Assembly: GCA_003644335.1 (NCBI GenBank)
Contig: QNCB01000078.1
Span: forward strand, 1-6,555
Direction of reading: 5' to 3'
DNA length: 6,555 nt
Source of the DNA: Planctomycetota bacterium
Lineage (GTDB): Bacteria > Planctomycetota > Phycisphaerae > SM23-33
The stretch's first letter is position 1; the number at the start of each line of letters is the position of its first letter. The position numbers and the translations under genes are program-made. This document shows, one piece after another, positions 1-5,307 of the stretch. The notes under the pieces are model-generated. The model made no database searches. It was not told the DNA's origin and saw only the letters and a program-made list of their open reading frames with translations.

Positions 1-84
1 AATTTTTATAGCGTCGAAACCTTTGTGTTTTTCAGGTTTTATCTGGGCACGGAGCTTTGGCGTATTTGTTTTGTAATCTTTTCC

Positions 85-116
85 CAGTTAACCAGTTAAC
101 TAATCAACCAGTCAAC
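85..116. repeat. tandem octamer array, four copies
   Basis: Four 8-base units sit head to tail: CAGTTAAC, CAGTTAAC, TAATCAAC and CAGTCAAC. The first two are identical; the others differ from them at three and one positions. It lies in an AT-rich, apparently non-coding stretch (1-196) upstream of the zinc-ribbon gene. Nothing else in bases 1-196 could be called: no clear promoter, RNA or gene end was seen. It is one of several arrays of short words in the gaps of this window. Its role is unknown. Confidence 0.75.
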
Positions 117-196
117 AGCACAGCGGTTGGGTTACTGAAAATCGGTCTGTTTGAGCAAGATAATGTGAGTATCCCGCATGAATCTGGGAGATATAG

Positions 197-541
197 ATGA
201 TGAAAAAATGTCCATTCTGTGCCGAGGATATTCAGGACGCAGCAATAAAATGCAAGCATTGTGGCGAGTTTCTGGACGGCTCTGGCCCTAGTCAGGCGGT
301 CGTAGCCAAAGAGAAGAGGCCATGGTGGTTCCGTACATCCTTTATCATCATTGCGTTTTTCTGCGTCGGGCCTTTGGCACTGCCTCTGATATGGTGGCGC
401 CCGCAGACAAGTCGGGCCTGGAAAATAGGCCTGACCATAGCCATCATCATAATCAGTGCGATTTTGCTCCAGGCAACGATAAAGTCCGTCGAAACCCTCG
501 AACAATACTATAGCCAATACTATGAGTTGATGGGAAGATAA
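197..541 (+). CDS. small zinc-ribbon protein with two transmembrane helices
   Basis: This 114-residue protein has an N-terminal zinc ribbon: Cys5-x2-Cys8 and Cys19-x2-Cys22, in the context KKCPFCAEDIQ and KCKHCGEFL. These four cysteines should bind one zinc ion. A polar linker (about 27-43) leads to two hydrophobic segments, about 46-67 and 75-92, joined by a short WRPQTSR turn, and then a Tyr-rich tail. The tract FCVGPLALPLIWWRP looks like a recurring family of uncharacterised bacterial zinc-ribbon membrane proteins, as I remember it. The ribbon probably faces the cytoplasm, possibly binding nucleic acid or protein; no function is established. GGAG at 187-190 lies 6 bases before the first ATG and 9 before the second, so either Met could start the protein. 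The gene stands alone, 515 bp before glnN on the same strand. Confidence 0.8.
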   Translation: MMKKCPFCAEDIQDAAIKCKHCGEFLDGSGPSQAVVAKEKRPWWFRTSFIIIAFFCVGPLALPLIWWRPQTSRAWKIGLTIAIIIISAILLQATIKSVETLEQYYSQYYELMGR

Positions 542-562
542 TAGCCCTCCGATAGCAAATGA

Positions 563-576
563 CGAATTCCGAATAA
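563..576. repeat. heptamer pair after the zinc-ribbon gene
   Basis: CGAATTC is followed directly by CGAATAA, 21 bases after the stop codon of the zinc-ribbon gene. The second word, CGAATAA, is the same one that forms the tandem pair at the stop codon of the small Cys-rich gene (3371-3384, minus strand), and it has the same sense orientation relative to its gene. Function unknown. Confidence 0.5.
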
Positions 577-611
577 CGCAGAGCCAATTGCAAAACTATT
601 CGGAAATGTAG

Positions 612-631
612 CACAGTCGCCCTCGGCTGTG
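612..631. repeat. palindromic hairpin element
   Basis: CACAGTCG (612-619) pairs with CGGCTGTG (624-631) over 8 positions, with one T-G pair, around a CCCT loop. No T-run follows, so it is not a typical terminator. I remember similar CACAG..CTGTG words repeated in the gaps of planctomycete and verrucomicrobial assemblies, so I treat it as a dispersed palindromic repeat. That memory was not checked. Confidence 0.55.
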
Positions 632-663
632 TTGGACCTGCTGTGTTTCCGATGTTTTTTACA

Positions 664-698
664 CAGCCTTCCCAGCCTGGGGTGGCTGGGCTGCATTT
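664..698 (+). terminator. hairpin followed by T-run, possible terminator
   Basis: CCCAGCC (671-677) pairs perfectly with GGCTGGG (684-690) around a 6-base loop. CAG (664-666) and CTG (691-693) can extend the stem across a CCTT bulge. A run of five T starts at 696, three bases after the extended stem. This has the form of an intrinsic terminator for the zinc-ribbon transcript, but it is 130 bases after the stop codon and belongs to a cluster of palindromes. It may equally be a dispersed repeat. Confidence 0.35.
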
Positions 699-740
699 TT
701 GCAATGGGCGCTCTTAGCAGGAGCAGGGCAGGCAAGCAGG

Positions 741-769
741 GCAAGCCGTTGCCGACAAACGGGCCTTGC
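741..769. repeat. long hairpin element
   Basis: GCAAG (741-745) pairs with CTTGC (765-769), and CCGTT (746-750) pairs with AACGG (758-762). A GC bulge (763-764) separates the two helices and the loop is GCCGACA. The ten base pairs form a stable stem. No T-run follows. It lies in the hairpin cluster between the zinc-ribbon gene and glnN, and its function is unknown. Confidence 0.5.
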
Positions 770-939
770 GGACATACAAAAATGTAGCGACACAGTGCGG
801 GTTTTGACAAAACTGCAACAAATCGCAAAAGGCAGCCGGAGAGTAGCAGAGCTACAATAGCCTGCATTTTAAGTAGTTATCTTCCTAAAGCAACTTTGGC
901 AGCACGAATTATGCGTTGGGGCAATGGTAGCTTATTCGT

Positions 940-953
940 TTCGGATTTCGGAT
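940..953. repeat. tandem heptamer TTCGGAT x2
   Basis: Two exact copies of TTCGGAT are followed by TTG and preceded by the word TTATTCG (932-938). The string CGGATTTCGGATT also occurs on the minus strand in the gap between the ATPase and HEAT genes (within 5265-5296). In both places it reads in the sense direction of the downstream gene. It lies about 100 bases before glnN. Confidence 0.6.
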
Positions 954-980
954 TTGTTTTTGACATGGATTTGCTTTTAC

Positions 981-1009
981 TTGCCCGAGCGGTATTTGAC
1001 GGATAGAAT
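981..1009 (+). promoter_or_regulatory. candidate sigma-70-type promoter of glnN
   Basis: TTGCCC (981-986) matches the -35 consensus at four of six positions, and TAGAAT (1004-1009) matches the -10 consensus at five of six. The spacer is 17 bases. Transcription would start near 1015-1017, giving a leader of about 40 bases before the glnN start at 1057. A TTGACA at 960-965 has no -10 partner at a workable distance. Planctomycete promoters are poorly known, so this is only a candidate. Confidence 0.3.
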
Positions 1010-1010
1010 A

Positions 1011-1029
1011 GCCAGCCTGAGACGCTGGC
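1011..1029. promoter_or_regulatory. inverted repeat at the glnN start region
   Basis: GCCAGC (1011-1016) and GCTGGC (1024-1029) are perfect reverse complements around a 7-base spacer. If the promoter at 981-1009 is used, the repeat spans the transcription start and could be an operator. If transcription starts further upstream, it would form a leader hairpin 27 bases before the glnN start codon. It resembles neither the glutamine riboswitch (glnA RNA) nor the TnrA/GlnR sites I know. Confidence 0.35.
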
Positions 1030-1056
1030 GAAACGTGGAACAATCGGAGCGACAAA

Positions 1057-3234
1057 ATGATGCGAGCAAACGCAAGAAAATCAGCTATCGGTGCCATCGC
1101 CGAAACCCAAGCCATTGGCGGAACCGTGAACTTTCTCGACAAGGACGTCCGGGATCTCTACTGCGAACACGTGTTCAGCGAGGCTGTTCAGCGACAAAGG
1201 CTGCCCAAGAGCGTGTACCAGGGTCTGCAGCAGACCATCAAGGCTGGGGTCGAGCTGGAGCCTAGCATCGCAGACGCTGTCGCCCTGGGCATGCGCGACT
1301 GGGCTGTCGAACACGGCGCGACGCACTTTACGCACTGGTTTCAGCCTATGACCGGCAGCACCGCGGAGAAGCACGACAGCTTTATCACACCCACCGGCGA
1401 CGGCGAGGTGCTGACGCAGTTCAGCGGCAAGGACCTCGTCCGAGGCGAACCCGACGCCAGCAGCTTTCCATCCGGAGGCCTGCGGGCAACCTTCGAAGCA
1501 CGAGGCTATACCGCGTGGGACCCTTCCAGCCCAGCTTTCATTTTAGACAACCCCAACGGCGCGACGCTGGTCATTCCGACCATGTTCCTTAGCTGGACCG
1601 GCGAGGCGCTGGACAAGAAAACTCCGCTGCTGCGGTCGATGCAAGCTATCAGCGACCAGGCGGTTAGGCTGCTGAGGTTGTTCGATAACACTACCGTCAA
1701 ACGGGTCTTTACCACCGTCGGGGCAGAGCAGGAATACTTTCTTATCGACCGCCATTTCTACCTGGCCAGGCCTGACCTTATCAATACCGGGCGGACGCTT
1801 TTCGGCGCCAAGCCACCCAAAGGCCAAGAGCTTGACGACAATTATTTCGGCGCGATACACGAACGCGTTCTGAGTTACATGGCCGAGGTCGAGTGGGAGT
1901 TGCTCCGGCTGGGCGTGCCGATAAAGACGCGACACAACGAGGTCGCGCCGGGCCAATACGAATTGGCTCCGACGTTTGAGACCGCGAATATAGCGACCGA
2001 TCACCAGATGATGGTGATGGAGACGCTCCGCAAGCTCGCGCCGCGGCACGGGTTTGCGTGTCTGCTGCACGAAAAGCCCTTTGCTGGCGTCAATGGCTCG
2101 GGCAAGCACAACAACTGGTCGCTGACGACCGACGACGGCGAGAACCTGCTGGACCCCGGCGACACGCCACATGCCAACGCGCAATTTTTGGTCTTCTGTG
2201 CCGCGGTCTGCCGGGCCTTGCACAAGCACGCCGGGCTGTTGCGACTGTCGGCAGCCAGTGCCGGCAACGACCACAGGCTCGGAGCCAACGAAGCGCCACC
2301 CGCTATTATCAGCGTCTTCCTGGGCTCGCAACTGACGGACGTCTTCGAGCAAATCGAATCGGGCGTAGCTTCCAGCAGCACGATGGCTGAGCATATCGAG
2401 GTCGGCATTTCGATGCTGCCCAAGCTGCCACGCGACGCCGGCGACCGCAACCGCACCAGCCCGTTCGCCTTTACTGGCAGCAAGTTCGAGTTCCGGGCGG
2501 TCGGGTCGAACCAGTCCGTAGCTGGGCCAAACACGGTACTCAACGCTATGGTCAGCGAGAGTTTGGACTACATCTGCACCAAGCTCGAATCAGCTGAGGG
2601 AGACTTTAACCTGGCTGTGCAAAACCTGCTGAGGGAACTGGCCAAGGAGTTCAAGCCGATTCTCTTCGACGGCGACAATTACTCCGACGACTGGAGGGTA
2701 GAAGCTGCAAAGCGAGGCTTGCCGAACCTGGTGTCATCCCTCGATTGCATAGACCTAGCCATCTCGCCAGCTACCCTCGAGCTGATGAGCAAGTACGGCG
2801 TTTACACCGAGGTCGAGCTGCACAGCCGACACGAAATACTGCTGGAAAACTATGCTACCACCATCGCTATCGAAGCGGACACGACCTCGTCGCTAGCCAA
2901 CACCATGATCCTCCCAGCCGCGGTGAAATATCAGGGTCAATTAGCCCAGGCTATAAACGCCGCCAAGACCGCGGGTGTGGAAAACGCCGCCCAAACAGAG
3001 ATGCTGCGGGAGTTGGCAGAAGCGATAGGCTATTGTCGCACCGCAACGGTGGAGCTTGACCAAGCCATCGCAGCAAGCCGCGACCAGGACGCCAAAACAG
3101 AGGCAACCTACCAGCACGACGTGATTATCCCAGCGATGAATAAAGTGCGCAAATACGCCGACAAACTGGAAACAATAGTCGACGACAGCATTTGGCCATT
3201 GCCAACCTACAACGAAATGCTGTTTATACGGTAA
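1057..3234 (+). CDS. glnN: glutamine synthetase type III (GlnN)
   Basis: This cytoplasmic enzyme condenses glutamate and ammonia to glutamine using ATP. Its 725 residues fit the GSIII family (about 700-730), far longer than GSI or GSII. The GSIII N-terminal domain holds HWFQPMTGSTAEKHDSF (93-109) and EPDASSFPSGGLRATFEARG (131-150). The catalytic domain has the metal-binding GAEQEYFLID (222-231), HNEVAPGQYELAP (293-305), the ATP and glutamate region KPFAGVNGSGKHNNWS (340-355), NEAPPAIIS (411-419, with the probable catalytic latch glutamate), NRTSPFAFTG (465-474) and FEFRAVGSNQSVAGPN (477-492). A GSIII-specific helical tail follows from about 600. All expected active-site motifs look intact. 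GGAG at 1046-1049 lies 7 bases before this ATG, and a second ATG follows directly. Known GSIII enzymes form double-ring dodecamers. No PII, transporter or GOGAT gene adjoins it, so it appears monocistronic. Confidence 0.98.
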   Translation: MMRANARKSAIGAIAETQAIGGTVNFLDKDVRDLYCEHVFSEAVQRQRLPKSVYQGLQQTIKAGVELEPSIADAVALGMRDWAVEHGATHFTHWFQPMTGSTAEKHDSFITPTGDGEVLTQFSGKDLVRGEPDASSFPSGGLRATFEARGYTAWDPSSPAFILDNPNGATLVIPTMFLSWTGEALDKKTPLLRSMQAISDQAVRLLRLFDNTTVKRVFTTVGAEQEYFLIDRHFYLARPDLINTGRTLFGAKPPKGQELDDNYFGAIHERVLSYMAEVEWELLRLGVPIKTRHNEVAPGQYELAPTFETANIATDHQMMVMETLRKLAPRHGFACLLHEKPFAGVNGSGKHNNWSLTTDDGENLLDPGDTPHANAQFLVFCAAVCRALHKHAGLLRLSAASAGNDHRLGANEAPPAIISVFLGSQLTDVFEQIESGVASSSTMAEHIEVGISMLPKLPRDAGDRNRTSPFAFTGSKFEFRAVGSNQSVAGPNTVLNAMVSESLDYICTKLESAEGDFNLAVQNLLRELAKEFKPILFDGDNYSDDWRVEAAKRGLPNLVSSLDCIDLAISPATLELMSKYGVYTEVELHSRHEILLENYATTIAIEADTTSSLANTMILPAAVKYQGQLAQAINAAKTAGVENAAQTEMLRELAEAIGYCRTATVELDQAIAASRDQDAKTEATYQHDVIIPAMNKVRKYADKLETIVDDSIWPLPTYNEMLFIR

Positions 3235-3236
3235 AA

Positions 3237-3266
3237 AAGTTGTCAGTTATCGGTTATCAGTAAAAA
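3237..3266. repeat. heptamer array directly after glnN
   Basis: Three variants of one heptamer, GTTGTCA, GTTATCG and GTTATCA, are followed by GTAAAAA, two bases after the glnN stop codon. The 30-base unit matches the reverse complement of 3678-3707 at 27 of 30 positions. It has no GC-rich stem of its own, so it is not an ordinary terminator. Confidence 0.8.
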
Positions 3267-3270
3267 GCAA

Positions 3271-3364
3271 AAACAGCGAAAAAAAACAGCGAACCATAGA
3301 TGAACACGGAAGGGCTTGGGCATTGGGTATTCAATGGTCACCGGGTATTTGGGCATTAGGTATT
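3271..3364. repeat. word-like direct repeats in the convergent gap
   Basis: The gap between glnN and the small Cys-rich gene holds three kinds of repeated word. AAACAGCGAA occurs at 3271-3280 and again at 3284-3293, and a third copy lies on the minus strand across the ATPase stop codon (5299-5308). A single word, ACCATAGATGAACACGGA, sits at 3293-3310. A 16-base direct repeat, TTGGGCATTGGGTATT, lies at 3316-3331 and recurs at 3349-3364 with one mismatch. No gene or terminator is visible here. Confidence 0.6.
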
Positions 3365-3370
3365 TTTTTG

Positions 3371-3384
3371 TTATTCGTTATTCG
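3371..3384 (-). repeat. heptamer pair containing a stop codon
   Basis: On the minus strand CGAATAA occurs twice in tandem, followed by an A-rich run. The TAA of the first copy (3380-3378) is the in-frame stop of the small Cys-rich membrane protein, so the repeat supplies the end of that gene. Confidence 0.65.
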
Positions 3385-3569
3385 CCCGGCGGGGTTGTTT
3401 TGTCGTTGATGTCGCATTGGTTCTTGTCGCCAGGCTTACAGCCTGGGCAGCAGGAGCACTTGGTGCTTTTGCCCGTAGCCAATCTATAAAACTGTCTGCC
3501 CATCAGCAACACCGCCAAGGCGACGACAACTATAACAATCACGTTTTGCGTAACGAAGGCTAACATCAT
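3378..3569 (-). CDS. small single-span membrane protein with Cys-rich tail
   Basis: This 63-residue protein has one hydrophobic helix (about 5-24), a basic stretch (GRQFYRLATGKSTK) and five cysteines: 38, 40, 41, 44 and 52, in CSCCPGC and NQC. The basic stretch after the helix places the cysteine tail in the cytoplasm by the positive-inside rule. The plan of one helix plus a short CxCCxxC tail resembles the FeoB-associated Cys-rich membrane proteins, which accompany ferrous iron uptake. No feoA or feoB is in view, so that link is tentative, and a general metal-binding role is also possible. AAGGA (3582-3578) lies 8 bases before the first ATG; a second Met follows at once. The gene is 136 bp downstream of the HEAT gene on the same strand, with a palindrome in that gap, and probably has its own promoter. 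It converges on glnN. Confidence 0.7.
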   Translation of the reverse strand: MMLAFVTQNVIVIVVVALAVLLMGRQFYRLATGKSTKCSCCPGCKPGDKNQCDINDKTTPPGE

Positions 3570-3638
3570 TTCGCAGTTCCTTTCGATACTTCTGAAAACT
3601 TATCACTCAACCTTTTCCACTGTTCACAACTCGTAGGT

Positions 3639-3656
3639 CATGCAACTTGTTGCATG
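3639..3656. promoter_or_regulatory. 18-bp palindrome, candidate operator
   Basis: CATGCAAC (3639-3646) and GTTGCATG (3649-3656) are perfect reverse complements separated by TT. The centre is about 78 bases upstream of the start codon of the Cys-rich membrane protein. No T-run follows directly on the minus strand. The TGCAAC-2-GTTGCA form recalls inverted-repeat operators of some Fur-family metal regulators. This would suit an iron-related small gene, but the match is from memory. It could also be a short hairpin ending the HEAT transcript. Confidence 0.45.
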
Positions 3657-3677
3657 GCGAATTTATCTGTTTTTCTT

Positions 3678-3707
3678 TTTTTACTGATAACTGACAACTG
3701 ATAACTT
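3678..3707. repeat. heptamer array at the stop of the HEAT gene
   Basis: On the minus strand the array reads GTTATCA, GTTGTCA, GTTATCA and then GTAAAAA, and it overlaps the last two bases of the HEAT gene's TAA stop codon (3708-3706). Its 30 bases match the array behind glnN (3237-3266) at 27 positions. It has the same orientation relative to the gene it follows. As DNA, the two arrays form an inverted pair about 440 bp apart, enclosing the small Cys-rich gene. Confidence 0.8.
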
Positions 3708-5241
3708 ACTTTATTGACTGGACGAGTTTTTCGACTGTTTTTTTGGATTGGCCTGACATTTTCAGCAGGTACCAGTTTGCCAGGGTCAGCACGTCGGCTT
3801 GGTTTTGGCGGCTGAGTTCTTGCAGCCTCAGCAAGGCTGGTATAGCTGACGTCCTGCCCGCGCGGCCTAGCAACAATGCGGAATATATTCGCAAATTTGG
3901 AAACGGGCTGCCAAGCGACGGGCGGAGCAGCGACGCGATTTGCCTGTTTTTACAGCGGTAAAGTGCTCCAGCTGTCAGTTGCTTCAGCGGGTCGGTGTCC
4001 CCCTGGGCGAGAATATCCCACAGACCCTTGCGAGCGTCGGGCGAGTCCAACTCGCCAAGCAACTGCACCGCCATGGCAGCGCGACCATTGGCTGGACTCA
4101 TCTGGCCTGGGTTAACATCGATCCCTCGCAGATACTTCAATATCGGCGCGGTGTAAAAGTCCGCCTTCTCGCCCCGGGCCTGGACGTCCTGCTGCATTCG
4201 CGTCAGAACATATTCGATAACAATCGGATGCTCCCGCGCGATAGCCCGGGCCACGGTCTGCTGGGCAGTTTCGCCCCCAGCCTGGCGGGCCAGCTCGAAC
4301 CGGGCGACGGTTGCGAAAGTATCGTCGCCAGGCCCGTCGGCGAATTCGCGCACAAGCTCCCTGCCGTCGGGCCGCTGGGCTAATATCCGCAAAACGTTCA
4401 GCCGAAACGCCAAGCTGTCGCTGGTGCGAATAGCCTGGGCCAGGACCGGGCCTGCCTCGGGCGAGAGAGCGTCGATAGCCATCAGCGCGCGGACTCGCAC
4501 GGACTGGAGCTGGTCGGGCTTGGCGAGGAACTGTGCCACTGGCAGGGCAGCTGCGATTTTCTCCAGTCTGATCTGGTCCAGCATTCGAATCAGCCGGGCT
4601 GGCTCCGTCGCGGGGTCTAGTATAATCTTGCGGAGCGGGCCTATTTGCGTTTGGTCGCCCCCTGCCAACAGGCTCATCCGGGCAAGGGCAGCGGTGTCGG
4701 CGTCGCGCGATTTTGCGAGCTTCTTCAGCACAGCCTTGGCTGCGTCGCTCCGCCGGGCCCGAACCAGCGCCCTCGCTGCGATTATCTGCACACCCTCGTC
4801 GTCTATTTTCGTCGCTGCGATTAGTTGCTCGGGCGTGATAGCTTCGATAGCAGCCAGGCGAATCAGAGCTGTTGACCGCACCGCCATGGACGGGTCGTGG
4901 AACAGCCTGTCCAGCAAAGCCCCTGCCGCAGCCTGGCCGGCGACTTTGTCTATCATAGCCGAAGCAAGGAGCCTGCGCTGCTTATCGCCACTTTTGCATA
5001 TCGCCGCAAAAACCGGCAAAAGCTCAGCGTCGCCGGTGGACTGCAAACCCTTCAGCACGACGGGCAACTGACGCTCGTCGCCCAAAGCGGCGATGAAAAA
5101 CGCCTCTGCCCGCGCGACAGCCTCAGCTGGCACAATTGAAGTTTCATCGGCCTTCGCCACAACATCGCAAAAAAACGCAAAACCCACAGTTATAATAAAC
5201 GCCGCAATAAACTTCATTCGCATGGAATCCCAAGTGTTCAT
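3706..5241 (-). CDS. exported HEAT-repeat protein
   Basis: This 511-residue protein starts with a signal peptide: basic residues at 8-10, a hydrophobic core about 11-24, and a likely signal peptidase I site after Ala31 (AKA, then DETS). There is no lipobox, since Cys25 follows FF. From about 60 to 495 the sequence is paired amphipathic helices typical of HEAT repeats, for example AVRSTALIRLAAI (120-132), VQIIAARALVRARRSDAAKA (151-170), VRVRALMAIDALSPEAGPVL (248-267) and LRIYSALLLGRAGRTSAIPA (450-469). HEAT arrays form curved scaffolds that bind other proteins, so an adaptor role outside the cytoplasm is likely. No catalytic motif was seen. The first Met is chosen because AAAAGGA (5254-5248) lies 6 bases before it; Met9 would also keep the signal peptide. 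It follows the MoxR ATPase gene by 66 bp, so the two may be co-transcribed. Confidence 0.85.
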   Translation of the reverse strand: MNTWDSMRMKFIAAFIITVGFAFFCDVVAKADETSIVPAEAVARAEAFFIAALGDERQLPVVLKGLQSTGDAELLPVFAAICKSGDKQRRLLASAMIDKVAGQAAAGALLDRLFHDPSMAVRSTALIRLAAIEAITPEQLIAATKIDDEGVQIIAARALVRARRSDAAKAVLKKLAKSRDADTAALARMSLLAGGDQTQIGPLRKIILDPATEPARLIRMLDQIRLEKIAAALPVAQFLAKPDQLQSVRVRALMAIDALSPEAGPVLAQAIRTSDSLAFRLNVLRILAQRPDGRELVREFADGPGDDTFATVARFELARQAGGETAQQTVARAIAREHPIVIEYVLTRMQQDVQARGEKADFYTAPILKYLRGIDVNPGQMSPANGRAAMAVQLLGELDSPDARKGLWDILAQGDTDPLKQLTAGALYRCKNRQIASLLRPSLGSPFPNLRIYSALLLGRAGRTSAIPALLRLQELSRQNQADVLTLANWYLLKMSGQSKKTVEKLVQSIK

Positions 5242-5264
5242 ATTAAGTCCTTTTGTAGTCTTTT

Positions 5265-5296
5265 AATCCGAAATCCGCAATCTAAAATCCGCAATG
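5265..5296. repeat. tandem repeat between the ATPase and HEAT genes
   Basis: AAATCCGCAAT occurs at 5271-5281 and exactly again at 5285-5295, a 14-base period equal to two heptamers. A shorter AATCCG (5265-5270) leads into it. It begins 12 bases after the ATPase stop codon and ends 11 bases before the HEAT gene's ribosome binding site, so it fills most of the 66-bp gap. It shares CGGATTTCGGATT (minus strand) with the array before glnN. Confidence 0.65.
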
Positions 5297-5307
5297 TTTT
5301 CGCTGTT

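Larger units (their letters stand above)
542..1056. other. 515-bp non-coding gap rich in hairpins
   Basis: No reading frame here looks real. The ones present translate hairpin repeats or overlap glnN in another frame, with no recognisable domain and no good ribosome binding site. The gap contains a heptamer pair (563-576), hairpin palindromes (612-631, 664-693, 741-769 and a minor one, GTAGC-AGA-GCTAC, at 843-855), a second heptamer pair (940-953), a candidate promoter (981-1009) and an inverted repeat (1011-1029). Similar 5' strings recur inside it: AAATGTAGCACAGT at 604-617 and AATGTAGCGACACAGT from 781, which suggests related copies of a dispersed element. It does not match any structured RNA I know. 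Confidence 0.6.

Noticed and set aside
520..867. Minus-strand open frames across the hairpin cluster
   Set aside because: The translation simply follows the palindromic repeats, with no ribosome binding site and no domain.
960..965. TTGACA as the -35 box of glnN
   Set aside because: No -10-like hexamer lies 15-19 bases downstream.
1011..1056. glnN leader considered as a glutamine riboswitch
   Set aside because: Only a simple 6-base-pair hairpin is present. The conserved E-loop and glnA-motif sequences are not seen.
1543..2394. Long minus-strand open frame of 283 codons inside glnN
   Set aside because: It is antisense to the conserved catalytic domain of glutamine synthetase and comes from its GC-rich codon pattern. 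It has no recognisable domain.
3237..3707. The inverted pair of arrays considered as terminal repeats of a transposable element
   Set aside because: The enclosed gene is a 63-residue membrane protein, not a transposase. Each array is tied to a gene end, and no target-site duplication is visible.
4424..5071. Plus-strand open frame of 215 codons inside the HEAT gene
   Set aside because: It is antisense to a clear signal-peptide and HEAT-repeat gene, with Ser/Ala/Arg-rich low-complexity translation typical of a shadow frame.
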